The notes under the pieces were generated by a model, which saw only the letters and a program-made list of their open reading frames with translations, was not told where the DNA came from and searched no databases. Source: an uncultured Candidatus Poseidoniales archaeon (GTDB taxonomy: Archaea > Thermoplasmatota > Poseidoniia > Poseidoniales > Poseidoniaceae). Taken from it: 64,000 nucleotides of DNA. The stretch is from the NCBI GenBank assembly GCA_905182125.1, contig CAJJAV010000027.1:1-64000 (forward strand), in the 5' to 3' direction. The translations under genes were made by a program, and so were the position numbers. Shown piece by piece: positions 37,094-46,134 of this stretch. The first letter of the stretch is position 1, and each line of letters opens with the position of its first letter.

Positions 37094-38353
37094 ATGGCAC
37101 GACTGTTGTTGTTCGGTGGAAAAGGTGGCGTTGGCAAGACGACCACATCGGCAGCTACTGCTGTATGGCTCGCAGATTCAGGTCTTCGTGTCCTTCTTGT
37201 TTCCAGTGATCCGGCTCACTCCACTTCGGACTCTTTAGGGGTGGAATTGGGCTCCGAGCCCAGCGAAGTCGCCGGTGTGAAGGGACTCTTCGGATTGGAA
37301 ATGGATCCTGAATCTAAAATCTCTTCAATTCTTCCTAAAATGGGTGAAATGATGAATGGTATGAATGGAAAAGGGGGCCTCGGCGGGCTTGGTGGATTGA
37401 GCATGATGCTTGATCCAAACGCCAAGGAGGAAATGGAATCTGTACGAGATGAGGTGAAAACTTCGGACATGGTGATTCCTGGCCTCGATGAAGCGTTGGC
37501 GTTTGATGAATTGCTGCGTCATGTGGAAGATCCTTCTTGGGATGTCATCGTCTTTGACACCGCCCCAACCGGTCACACACTACGGTTCTTATCGCTCCCT
37601 GAACTTATCGAATCTTGGTCTGAACGCCTTATTCGGATGATGAGGGTTTCGGGCGGTTTGCGGTCGATGTTGTTTGGTCGTAAGGAAAGTGATGCAATGA
37701 AAGACGAACTTGAACGTTTTCGACGTCGAGTGCTCCATGTTCGTCGAGTTCTCTCAAATGAAGACATCACATCGTTTACGCTTGTTACCATCCCTGAGCG
37801 GATGGGGATTAACGAGACCTTACGAGCCCACACTTCATTGCGTGAATATCAACTTCCTGTCCCCAATTGCCTCGTGAATCGTTTGACACCAGAATTTGAT
37901 CACCCTTTCCTTGCTCACCGTCGCGCTGCGGAACTTGGCCGTGTTGAAGAATTAACCACAAGCATGCCAGATGTCAACATAGCGACAATGGAATTGCTTG
38001 ACGATGAAGTCGTGGGGCTCGATTCCCTTCGGGCTGTTGGTGTTCGCCTCTACGGCGAAGTTCAACCCCACCCAGCTGACCTCGGACCTCACACGATTGG
38101 GAGTGCGCTAAAACATTCTATACACCGAGGTATGACGAGGGAGATAGACGGTGAATTCGAGCGTATATCACTTCACTATCCAGGCATTGATCGTGATGAT
38201 CTTTCCTTGCGAAGTGAAGATGGAATCCTGTTCGTAGGATTGAATGGTCGTGAGCGAGAAGTAGTCACCAGTGTCCCGACGAAAGCAAGCAGAGTAAAGG
38301 CCAAACTCGACGGCGATGTTCTTCACCTCGATGTGCCACTGGACCAAGAATAG
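37094..38353 (+). CDS. arsA: ArsA/Get3-type ATPase
   Basis: Deviant Walker A ATPase of the ArsA/Get3 group, used for tail-anchored protein insertion or arsenite efflux. 419 residues. The P-loop GGKGGVGKTTTSAATAVWLA opens the protein; SSDPAHSTSD is switch I, and FDTAPTGHTLRFL is the family signature near residue 155. A Met/Gly-rich loop (MGEMMNGMNGKGGLGGLGG) at about 83-105 corresponds to the Get3 hydrophobic client region. No ArsB or ArsR is nearby, which favours a Get3-like role. The C-terminal 80 residues form an alpha-crystallin-like strand-rich domain. The next gene, SRP54, is another membrane-targeting factor. Confidence 0.9.
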   Translation: MARLLLFGGKGGVGKTTTSAATAVWLADSGLRVLLVSSDPAHSTSDSLGVELGSEPSEVAGVKGLFGLEMDPESKISSILPKMGEMMNGMNGKGGLGGLGGLSMMLDPNAKEEMESVRDEVKTSDMVIPGLDEALAFDELLRHVEDPSWDVIVFDTAPTGHTLRFLSLPELIESWSERLIRMMRVSGGLRSMLFGRKESDAMKDELERFRRRVLHVRRVLSNEDITSFTLVTIPERMGINETLRAHTSLREYQLPVPNCLVNRLTPEFDHPFLAHRRAAELGRVEELTTSMPDVNIATMELLDDEVVGLDSLRAVGVRLYGEVQPHPADLGPHTIGSALKHSIHRGMTREIDGEFERISLHYPGIDRDDLSLRSEDGILFVGLNGREREVVTSVPTKASRVKAKLDGDVLHLDVPLDQE

Positions 38354-38404
38354 TCCACCAGTGTCCATGAATGCATTCAAATGGGGAAGCCGCTAGGCCA
38401 TCAC

Positions 38405-39775
38405 ATGGCACTTGAAGGACTTTCTCGTGGCATTTTCCGCTCCATTGGCTTGCTCAAGAATAAGCGTAAGTTGGATGATGAAGAATTGCGTGAGATGACT
38501 CGCAGTCTTCGACGTGCCCTCCAAGAAGCTGATTTCAACGTCCGCCAAACAAAAGAAATTGTAGAGCGTATGGAAACCCGCCTCCTCGAAGAAGAACCAA
38601 GGCGTGGCATTACACTCCAAACTCATGCAATGAACATTCTCTACACAGAACTGGTCCGACTTCTCGGTCCGGGCCATGAATTCCAACCACATGGAGCCAC
38701 CTTACTTCTCGTCGGTCTTTACGGACAAGGAAAAACAACGACCACTGCAAAGCTTGCAGAATGGTACCGTAAAAAACACGGCTTGCGTGTCGCCGTGATC
38801 GAAGCTGACGTTCACAGACCTGGGGCGTATGCTCAACTGACTCAATTATTGGAAGACACCAATGTCCAAGTCTATGGGGAACCAGAAACCAAGGATGCAC
38901 CAACCATTGTTCGCAACGGTCTGAAGGCTTGTGCTGCGGCCGATCTCGTGATTGTTGACACCGCAGGGCGACACCAACTCGATCAAGAACTGGTCGATGA
39001 ACTTGAGCAAATTTCCGGATTGACACGAGCGAACGAACGCTGGCTTGTCATCGATGCACAGGTTGGACAAGCAGCTGGTCCCGTCGCCGCGTCATTCCAC
39101 ACACTCGCAGGGGTAACCGGCATTGTCATCACCAAACTCGACGGTACAGCACGCGGTGGTGGGGCCCTTTCAGCGGTGGCTGCGACAGGTGCACCGATTG
39201 TTCACATTGGTGTGGGTGAAAACATTGGAGATCTTGAAAAGTTCGAGTCCGATCGTTTCATCTCTCGTTTGCTCGGAATGGGCGATATTCAGGGTCTCAT
39301 TGATTTGGCACCAGAGGACATGGACGAAGAAGAAGCCATGCGACTCACTCAACGTTTGATGAGCGGCCGATTTACCCTCAATGACATGTACAAACAAATG
39401 GAAATGATGGCCAAAGTCGGCACCATTGACAAACTTATGTCCTTCCTTCCAGGCAGCATGCTCGGTGGAATGGGTGCTATGTCAAAGGGCCAAAAGGAAG
39501 CCATGCAAGGGAACCTTGACCGCTACCGAACCATCATGGACAGCATGACGGCATGGGAAAAGAACGAACCAGCGAAAATTAAAGCTGACCGTATTCGAAG
39601 GGTTGCCCGCGGTTCTGGTGTCCGAGAGAAGGATGTCCGAGAATTGATTGCGCAGTGGAACCGCTCACGTAAAATGATGAAGGGCATGGGCGGAAATCGT
39701 AAACTCAACAAACAAATGCGGAAGATGATGAAGGATGGAGAGATGGACATGGACCCGTCTTCCTTCGGCATGTGA
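38405..39775 (+). CDS. srp54: Signal recognition particle protein SRP54
   Basis: GTPase that binds signal sequences and SRP RNA. About 456 residues. N domain with LLKNKRKLDDEELREMTRSL. G domain with GLYGQGKTTTTAKLAEWYRK, EADVHRPGAYAQL, VDTAGRHQLD and TKLDGTARGGGALSA. M domain is Met-rich (MSGRFTLNDMYKQMEMMAKV, GSMLGGMGAMSKGQ, KIKADRIRRVARGSGV). ATG 38405 begins like other archaeal SRP54 proteins; an ATG at 38381 would add eight residues. It follows the ArsA/Get3 gene on the same strand. Confidence 0.95.
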   Translation: MALEGLSRGIFRSIGLLKNKRKLDDEELREMTRSLRRALQEADFNVRQTKEIVERMETRLLEEEPRRGITLQTHAMNILYTELVRLLGPGHEFQPHGATLLLVGLYGQGKTTTTAKLAEWYRKKHGLRVAVIEADVHRPGAYAQLTQLLEDTNVQVYGEPETKDAPTIVRNGLKACAAADLVIVDTAGRHQLDQELVDELEQISGLTRANERWLVIDAQVGQAAGPVAASFHTLAGVTGIVITKLDGTARGGGALSAVAATGAPIVHIGVGENIGDLEKFESDRFISRLLGMGDIQGLIDLAPEDMDEEEAMRLTQRLMSGRFTLNDMYKQMEMMAKVGTIDKLMSFLPGSMLGGMGAMSKGQKEAMQGNLDRYRTIMDSMTAWEKNEPAKIKADRIRRVARGSGVREKDVRELIAQWNRSRKMMKGMGGNRKLNKQMRKMMKDGEMDMDPSSFGM

Positions 39776-39865
39776 CCAAAACAACCCTGAATCAAACTCA
39801 GATTCACTTGCCCGTAGCATCAGTTGGATGGAGATGTTTTTACCCTGTTCTCCTGACCGTTGGTT

Positions 39866-42800
39866 ATGCGTCTCTCTGTGTTTTTGGTTACAGTCGTGTT
39901 ACTCGTGGTCTCATGTTCGCCCATGATGCAATTCGGTGATGTCCCAATTTCCAATCAAGAACTCGTTATCGACGAAGTCCAACACAGCGCCAAAAACAGC
40001 GCGAACTTCACAATCTCGCCCAGCAGCGGCTGGACAACGGGTGGCGAGGAAATCACGATTACTGGAACTGGCTTCCTTGACATGGCATACAAGAACGTCA
40101 CCAGCGATGGCGAAGCCTACACGTGGACAACGACAACAGCGAACTATGTTTCATCCAGCGGCTGGAATCCTTCTATTGGCGTCGACTCAAATGGAACAGT
40201 TCACATTGTCCATGTCATTTTGGATAGCGATGAATTATGGCACAGCACCTATGATGGTTCCACATGGAGTCATGCGAAAATCAGGAATTGTGATTGTAGA
40301 AATATTGATCTCGTTATTGACAGCAATGACAATGTTCATATCGCTCATTACAACAATGGTTACCTACTCTATTCCATGTATGATGGAACATCATGGACAA
40401 ATGATTGGAGTAAGTCCGGTGTGGAGAACGACCAAATCTCCATAGCCCTGGATGCGAATGACCAGCCACATATTTCCTACTCAAGGGATGGATACATCTG
40501 TAACGCGGCGTTGCTCTCCTACTATGATGGGTCATCATGGTCCACCGTCACTTTGGATGACTCGACCACATACATTGGTTGTGACTCTTCACTTGCGATT
40601 GACTCCAACGGCTTTGTCCATGTTGCATACAGGCACCATGGCAACATGGACATGAAGATTGCTTCGAACATCAGTGGTTCATGGCAACGGTACACCGTCG
40701 ATAACGGCAATGGTGTGGGCTATCACAGCGCTATGGCTGTCGACTCAAACGATGAACTTCATGTTGTTTATGCCTCCAATGCTGCCGGAAATACCGCATA
40801 CTTTGCAGACGGTGCCTCCGGTTCGGCTTGGGCAGTTTCAAGCCAGGGCAACTCAAGAAACACGTTTAGCATGTACATTGACCAATTTGACATCGTTCAC
40901 ATTTCGGAATACAATGGGGGCTCAAACCTTGGTTACAGTATGGTGGCTTCAGGGGCCTCACGCCAATCGATGACTGTCGACAACGTTGGAGACGTAGGCT
41001 ATGGGAATGATATTGTTGTTGATGACAATAACATGGTTCACATCGCCTATTATGATTCTTCAAACAAGGTCCTAAAGTACGCCAACCGCTCCACTGGGAT
41101 GTACCTTAATCATGAAATCACGGTCCAATTCGGCTCTTATGGTTCCGTGACAGGAACCGTCGTGAACGACACCACCATTCGAGTCACAACGCCAAGTGCG
41201 GGCTCAGTGGCGGAACAAGTTGATTTGAAGCTCTTCGGCGACCAAGGGTCGTCGCTTGATTTGGGCCTTGTGTTCCAGTATGTATCCCCTGATGATGTCG
41301 ACATGGACGGTGTGCTTAACGATCAAGACGATTGTCCAAATCTGGCTGGGACTTCGGCAGTTGACCTCACTGGCTGCCCCGATAGCGACGGTGATGGCTA
41401 CAGCGACACAGGCGATGCATTCCCGAACAATGCTGGGGAATGGATGGACAGCGATGGAGATGGTGTTGGTGACAACAGCGATGTGTTCCCAACGGATGCC
41501 ACTGAATCGATGGATTCTGACGGCGACGGTGTGGGCGATAACAGCGATGCGTTCCCGTATGATGCCAACGAAACATCCGACTCAGACAGCGATGGTGTTG
41601 GGGACAACACAGATGTGTTCCCGCTTGATTACTTCGAATACCAAGACAGCGATGGCGATGGCGTTGGCGACAATGGCGATGCGTTCCCATTCGATGGCAA
41701 CGAAACGATGGATTCCGATGGCGATGGTGTTGGCGACAACGCCGATGCGTTCCCGAACGATGCCTCGGAAACGACGGACACGGACGGTGACGGAATTGGT
41801 GACAATGCCGATCAATACCCCCTCATCGACAACTTCCTCGACACCGATGGCGACACGATCGTCGACTTACTCGATGTGTTCCCGACAGATCAAACTCAAT
41901 GGATGGATGCTGATGGCGACGGCTACGGCGACAACACCACAGGAAACAACCCGGATGCCTTCCCATCACTTTCCTCTCAATGGTCGGATGTCGATGGCGA
42001 TGGGTACGGCGATAATTGGGGCAATGCTTCATGGAACACAACGGCCGGATTCACCGGGGTTGGCCAGTACGTTGAGGGCGCACTTATGTCGGATTTCTGT
42101 CCTCAAATAGCCGGCACATCAACTGCCAGCGGGTTCTTTGGATGCGCTGATGATGACGGGGATGGTATCCCTAACATGTTTGAGATCGTTGAAGTTATTG
42201 AAGTGGATACAGATGGAGACGGCGTCCAAGACGCGAGCGATCGTTGCCCAGGTACAGACCCAGGCGCAACGGTCGACAGCGATGGTTGCGAACTGGTCGT
42301 CAAGTCCGATGAACCCCTCCAAACCTCAAACGATGCCTTCTTTTCTGGAGAGGTCGCTCAAAGCGTTGGTATGGGTGCCATTTTAGTAGCCATCTTTTCA
42401 CTCTTACAAACAAATCTTGTCGCAGCAATGCTCCCAGATGCGTTCCGCTGGGTTCAGGTCTTTAGACAATCAAACAAACTCACCAAAGAGGAAAAGAACG
42501 AACTCACCTACCTTCAATCCCTCGTTCGAGGGTATGCGGACGATGTTGAAACCCTACGAGAGGAGCTGCAGCAGATGAAATCAGACCTCACTTCGAGATT
42601 TATGAACAATGAAATCAAGAAAGACACTCGAGAAAAGATCCTTCTGGTGATTGATGAACTCATTGCAGCCCCCGCTGAACAAATCCAAATCATTGCACTT
42701 GACCATGGTTATTTTGGACTTGAAGGGACCATTGATTCGAGTGAACGATATGCTTTGCTCGAGGAAGAAATGGCCATGCGAGACTCCGATATGAGCCCCG

Positions 42801-42934
42801 ATTCCAACCCCTCCATGGATCTTCAAGGGAGCGTTGCAGAAGATGGATATGAGTACGTAGAATTCCCAGCAAACAGCGGTGTTTGGTTCATCCGAGATTC
42901 AACCACTCGTCAATGGATGGTATGGGAACAATGA
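39866..42934 (+). CDS. Giant surface protein: propeller inside a TIG fold, 22-residue Asp-rich repeats, coiled-coil tail
   Basis: 1,022 residues. Signal peptide with a lipobox-like end (VVLLVVSCSP). The first half of an IPT/TIG domain (ISPSSGWTTGGEEITITGTG, about 50-70) is followed by five or six blades of a beta-propeller (about 85-405, each with IxVDSNxxxHIxY-type strands). The TIG domain then resumes (ITVQFGSYGSVTGTVV through VTTPSAGSVAE, about 418-465). Residues 506-659 are seven tandem 22-residue units of DSDGDGVGDNxDAFPxDAxE type, which bind Ca in thrombospondin-like repeats. A membrane helix at about 835-857 precedes a coiled coil (870-920) and a cytoplasmic tail ending in EFPANSGVWFIRDSTTRQW. 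Starts: ATG 39866; TTG 39860 is possible. Confidence 0.85.
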   Translation: MRLSVFLVTVVLLVVSCSPMMQFGDVPISNQELVIDEVQHSAKNSANFTISPSSGWTTGGEEITITGTGFLDMAYKNVTSDGEAYTWTTTTANYVSSSGWNPSIGVDSNGTVHIVHVILDSDELWHSTYDGSTWSHAKIRNCDCRNIDLVIDSNDNVHIAHYNNGYLLYSMYDGTSWTNDWSKSGVENDQISIALDANDQPHISYSRDGYICNAALLSYYDGSSWSTVTLDDSTTYIGCDSSLAIDSNGFVHVAYRHHGNMDMKIASNISGSWQRYTVDNGNGVGYHSAMAVDSNDELHVVYASNAAGNTAYFADGASGSAWAVSSQGNSRNTFSMYIDQFDIVHISEYNGGSNLGYSMVASGASRQSMTVDNVGDVGYGNDIVVDDNNMVHIAYYDSSNKVLKYANRSTGMYLNHEITVQFGSYGSVTGTVVNDTTIRVTTPSAGSVAEQVDLKLFGDQGSSLDLGLVFQYVSPDDVDMDGVLNDQDDCPNLAGTSAVDLTGCPDSDGDGYSDTGDAFPNNAGEWMDSDGDGVGDNSDVFPTDATESMDSDGDGVGDNSDAFPYDANETSDSDSDGVGDNTDVFPLDYFEYQDSDGDGVGDNGDAFPFDGNETMDSDGDGVGDNADAFPNDASETTDTDGDGIGDNADQYPLIDNFLDTDGDTIVDLLDVFPTDQTQWMDADGDGYGDNTTGNNPDAFPSLSSQWSDVDGDGYGDNWGNASWNTTAGFTGVGQYVEGALMSDFCPQIAGTSTASGFFGCADDDGDGIPNMFEIVEVIEVDTDGDGVQDASDRCPGTDPGATVDSDGCELVVKSDEPLQTSNDAFFSGEVAQSVGMGAILVAIFSLLQTNLVAAMLPDAFRWVQVFRQSNKLTKEEKNELTYLQSLVRGYADDVETLREELQQMKSDLTSRFMNNEIKKDTREKILLVIDELIAAPAEQIQIIALDHGYFGLEGTIDSSERYALLEEEMAMRDSDMSPDSNPSMDLQGSVAEDGYEYVEFPANSGVWFIRDSTTRQWMVWEQ
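41381..41842 (+). repeat. Seven tandem 66-base units encoding Asp-rich Ca-binding repeats
   Basis: Seven consecutive 66-base units encode 22-residue repeats starting DSDGDG and carrying DAFP or DVFP at the same place. Two further looser copies follow. The codons differ between units, so the protein repeat is conserved but the DNA is not a recent exact duplication. Reverse-strand open frames across this stretch are by-products of the GAC/GAT periodicity. Confidence 0.85.
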
Positions 42935-42997
42935 TTCAATTTCAATTTAGAGTCCCACTTCGACACCATTGAATGGTTCTGAGCGCTGGTTGTGTCC

Positions 42998-43708
42998 ATG
43001 GCACAGATGCGAACAATCCTCGCACTCGCGCTTGTGGTCTTGCTCACGTTGTCTTTGGGCGTGCGAAGAAGAAGGCCTTTTCGGCTCACTGGCCTACGTT
43101 GAACACTTGCCCGAAAACATCTCTGTCCGCGCCTAGATGAACTTCGACATGGTGTCCCTCAACTATCCCATTATTCCACTGTCAGATCCACTGATTGGAC
43201 CGGGTGGCGAAGTGTTTTCTGCAGCCAAGTACGATTGGACCATCAGCATCGCTGGAGCGAATCAGGAAAACATGGAGCGAATGCATGAGTGGATCGGCAC
43301 CATCATCAATGATGATTTAGATTACAAACCAACCGAAGCAAACCCAATCACGTGGGAGATCGCTGAATCATGCGCTTCGGACCACTGGGCATTCTTTTCA
43401 GAAGGTTATCCAACCTTCAACTTCTTCAGCCCCGGGGGGATATATCCTTCAGGCAAGAATGGCATTCCCCTTCCGATACCTTGGAGTTCATGACCGCTAA
43501 AGCAGGCGGCCAAGAAGGAATGGAAAGTGGATTCAACAGTTTGGTCTGGGTTCACTTGACCTCTTTGTTCGAGTTGACAACGCTGAAGATTTCCACGGCA
43601 CGTGGACAGAGTGAACTTGGATTCGTTTCCGCTTCCCGTTTTGAGCGACCGGCTCAATATGTCTTGGCTAGCAACACTCTTCGCGTTGTTGGCTTTCCAC
43701 TCATATGA
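42998..43708 (+). pseudogene. M28-family zinc aminopeptidase remnant with internal deletion
   Basis: A signal peptide (MAQMRTILALALVVLLTL) is joined, out of frame, to the middle of an M28 peptidase: EEEGLFGSLAYVEHL carries the catalytic and metal-ligand Glu pair. A TAG at 43134-43136 interrupts just before MNFDMVSLNYP (metal Asp). ASDHWAFFSEGYPTFNFF carries the metal His. A frameshift near 43455-43466 precedes HSPSDTLEFMTAKAGG and the C-terminal helix. The N-terminal part of the domain, with the first metal His-Asp ligands, is missing. Several independent lesions including a deletion make this true decay. The last 55 bases overlap the convergent proS. Confidence 0.78.
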
Positions 43709-45183
43709 CATGGTTTTGGCTCTGAATAATCATCGGTTGCATCACCTAGGAACGTGAATCCTGTGGCCCTCTCAATGGCTTCGGCATGAGCGTCAGTGCC
43801 ATCGAATGGAATTTCGTATATTCGACCATCTTCGACTTCACCTTGCATTTTGAAATCACCGTCAACTTCGAGGAATGGAGGGAGAGGTTGAATGACATCC
43901 GCCATATGTGCCTGCGATCTGTTTCGTAACTCTGTAGCAATTTCTTCGAGCACCGTTAGGCATGCCTCTGCAATCCCCTCGAGTGGGATTGGCTCTTTGC
44001 CACCTGTACGTCGAGCTGCGAAGGCCGTGCCTTGTGCAATATCTCGTGGACCTATGTCGAGTCGGAGCGGGACACCTTTGATTTCCCAATCGTAATACTT
44101 CTGTCCTGCTCGAATATCCCTGGCATCGACCTTGACCCGCAATCCATGTCGGCGAAGTTTCGTAGCGATCTCTTCGGCTGCTGCAACCGTGTCAACATCT
44201 GAGTTTTTCTTGATCATTGGGCAGACGACCACTTGGAACGGGGCGACCGCTGGTGGCAAGATGAGACCATTTTCATCACCGTGCATACCAACCACAGCGC
44301 CGAGCAATCGCTCGGACATTCCATAGGTGGTTTGGTGGCAATGTTGTTGTTGTGCGTCGAGATTTTCATAGGTGATGTCGAAGGCTTTGGCCCATTGATC
44401 TTGGTAATGATGGCACGACGCGACTTGCAATGTTCGCCCGTTTGGCATAACGGCATCAATTCCAATGGTGTACCATGCACCAGGGAATGTGTCCCAAAGT
44501 GGTCGCTTTGCTTTGATCACTGGAAGGCATAAATCGTGCATGATGTTGTCAACCATTTCTAAATCCTGTTCAATTTGACGTGTTGCTCCTGCCTCATCAG
44601 CGTGAGCAGTGTGGGCTTCAAAGAAATGAATTTCACGAACTCGAATGAACGAGCGGGTTTGCTTCGTTTCGTAGCGGAATGTGTTGACCATTTGGTAGAC
44701 TTTCAAAGGAAGGTCCTTGTGAGAACGAACCCAGAGTGGGAACATAGTGTACATTGCCGTTTCGGAAGTCGGTCGAAGGAACATTGGCACATCGAGTTCA
44801 TTTTCGCCAGCGTGCTTAACCCAGTACACTTCTTTCTTGAAGCCAGCCTCCTCGTCTTCATCTCGCAGGTCATCAGGGTTCACACCTTCTTCACGGGCTC
44901 GCTTGAGTCGTGCAACCAATGCGTTTTCACGGTCGAGTAAATGTTCTGGAATCAAAAGAGGGAAATTGACTTCTTCGTGATCTGTGCGTTCCATTTCGTG
45001 GTGTGTGAGGGCGTCGATGAGCTTCATCGTTTTCCAGCCATAGGGTCGCCAAACATCCATACCCTTGATCGGGTAACGCTTGTCGACCAATTCAGCCGCC
45101 TCGATGATGAAGGGGTACCATTCATTGAAGTTCTCTTCTTTCGAAGGGATGCCTCGCTTTGCCTTGCCTGGACCTTGGCTCAT
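43654..45183 (-). CDS. proS: Proline--tRNA ligase (archaeal/eukaryal type)
   Basis: Class II synthetase for tRNA-Pro. 509 residues. Motif 2 region FRYETKQTRSFIRVREIHFF, the TSETAMYTMFPLWVRSH segment, and motif 3 as GMSERLLGAVVGMHGDENGL are present, along with the anticodon-binding domain (QVVVCPMIKKN, GLRVKVDARD). The C-terminal extension ends in Tyr (VLLAKTY), typical of the archaeal ProRS class, with a C-terminal zinc-like fold. ATG 45183. Its 3' end overlaps the tail of the decayed M28 gene. Confidence 0.95.
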   Translation of the reverse strand: MSQGPGKAKRGIPSKEENFNEWYPFIIEAAELVDKRYPIKGMDVWRPYGWKTMKLIDALTHHEMERTDHEEVNFPLLIPEHLLDRENALVARLKRAREEGVNPDDLRDEDEEAGFKKEVYWVKHAGENELDVPMFLRPTSETAMYTMFPLWVRSHKDLPLKVYQMVNTFRYETKQTRSFIRVREIHFFEAHTAHADEAGATRQIEQDLEMVDNIMHDLCLPVIKAKRPLWDTFPGAWYTIGIDAVMPNGRTLQVASCHHYQDQWAKAFDITYENLDAQQQHCHQTTYGMSERLLGAVVGMHGDENGLILPPAVAPFQVVVCPMIKKNSDVDTVAAAEEIATKLRRHGLRVKVDARDIRAGQKYYDWEIKGVPLRLDIGPRDIAQGTAFAARRTGGKEPIPLEGIAEACLTVLEEIATELRNRSQAHMADVIQPLPPFLEVDGDFKMQGEVEDGRIYEIPFDGTDAHAEAIERATGFTFLGDATDDYSEPKPCHMSGKPTTRRVLLAKTY

Positions 45184-45209
45184 GATTGGCTTCGGTCATC
45201 CCCTGCTCA

Positions 45210-45491
45210 TCAAGATGACGCTTCATCATTGGTGCTAGGGGGTACTTGTCGCGTGTGAATGTAAGCCACGACAGCTGCCAAGCACCAAGCTGCTTCAAGG
45301 ATTAAAAAAGCCCATTCTTCGATTAAGTAAGCACGAATTCCAAGCAAGGCTGATCCAACTGCCATGAGGGCGAGGTAAACTGTTTGCTTGCTGGTGACAA
45401 TGTTTCGAGTCTCTAGAACGAAAGCAAGAAGGATTGAAACCATCCCGATGTAGGAGAGAACTTCAGTCCATGCCTCGACCGTCATGTGCAT
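45210..45491 (-). CDS. Small membrane protein resembling the CBU_0592 family
   Basis: 93 residues with three hydrophobic helices: SYIGMVSILLAFVLETRN, VYLALMAVGSALLGIRAYL and LILEAAWCLAAVVAYIHT. The order G-x-hydrophobic-LLAF, then N/Q-x-VYL and GSALLGIRA, resembles the CBU_0592-like membrane domain, a family of unknown function. ATG 45491 overlaps the upstream stop (ATGA), so it is translationally coupled to the preceding membrane protein. Confidence 0.6.
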   Translation of the reverse strand: MHMTVEAWTEVLSYIGMVSILLAFVLETRNIVTSKQTVYLALMAVGSALLGIRAYLIEEWAFLILEAAWCLAAVVAYIHTRQVPPSTNDEASS

Positions 45492-46054
45492 CACTTTCGG
45501 CGCATGAACATGACGAGGGTGACCGTCAGAACGGCGACCGCCACAATGTCTGGGAGACCATAGCCACCGTCTTGCAACGGAAGGGACCATCCATAGCCCG
45601 TGTCGAGGTTATGAACGTCCAACCAGTTGATGCGAGTGGAACCAGTCGTCGGGCACAAATCGCCTTCGAGGCAGTTTCCACCGAGGAGGCCAGACAGCAA
45701 ACCGAAGAGGTTTGAAAGGACCACTATAAGACCAAGGCCGACAACATAGATGGCTGGATGTCGCCCAGAGGAAGGTACGGCTGCCAGTGGTGGAAGCGTT
45801 AGTGGTTCGATCAGTGGTGCAGCCGGGGCGAGGTCGCCAATGACTTCGATCAACATGTCTGTTGGGGGGGCGACTTCGGTGATGCTCCCAACTTGGGCGT
45901 CAACCATGTCACGGGCCTTTACTGGACGCGCAGGAGTAATTTTGATGCCGTAGAGACGATCGGCCAAAGTCACCAAAGCTGGATCGTCTGCAATGTCTTC
46001 AGGAGACAAGTCTCCATCCAACAGTTGTTGCAATCGGTCGCGTGATGATTTCAT
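45491..46054 (-). CDS. Two-helix membrane protein, unknown
   Basis: 187 residues. The N-terminal 80 residues are soluble and helical (RDRLQQLLDGDLSPEDIADD), followed by a Pro-rich linker (PLIEPLTLPPLAAVPSSG). Two membrane helices (about 85-105, YVVGLGLIVVLSNLFGLLSG, and about 160-183 at the C-terminus) enclose a loop of about 50 residues with two Cys (NCLEGDLC) likely outside the cell. ATG 46054 is used; GTG-type extension upstream adds seven residues. It is coupled to the CBU_0592-like gene. Confidence 0.65.
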   Translation of the reverse strand: MKSSRDRLQQLLDGDLSPEDIADDPALVTLADRLYGIKITPARPVKARDMVDAQVGSITEVAPPTDMLIEVIGDLAPAAPLIEPLTLPPLAAVPSSGRHPAIYVVGLGLIVVLSNLFGLLSGLLGGNCLEGDLCPTTGSTRINWLDVHNLDTGYGWSLPLQDGGYGLPDIVAVAVLTVTLVMFMRRK

Positions 46055-46079
46055 GGAATGCCCTCTGTAGTTCAAGCGG

Positions 46080-46120
46080 GGAGGACTTCATTGAAGAAGC
46101 CTCCTTCTGAGAAAGGAAGG
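46080..46120. repeat. Two adjacent stem-loops after the transaldolase gene
   Basis: GGAGG (46080-46084) pairs with CCTCC (46100-46104), with an inner CTTC/GAAG pair and a three-base loop. CCTTC (46103-46107) pairs with GAAGG (46116-46120). The two stems share bases, so only one can form at a time. They occupy the spacer between the transaldolase stop and the next start on the minus strand. A processing or attenuation hairpin is possible; no T-run follows. Confidence 0.3.
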
Positions 46121-46134
46121 TCAGAACAAGTGGT

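Noticed and set aside
39776..39865. TGAATC/GATTCA hairpin after srp54 as a terminator
   Set aside because: The six-base stem has a seven-base loop and no T-run close behind. Not strong enough to list as a terminator.
41340..42300. Long open frames on the minus strand and other plus frames across the Asp-rich repeats
   Set aside because: They are by-products of the regular GAC/GAT coding periodicity. Their products are His- and Arg-rich repeats with no start-site support.
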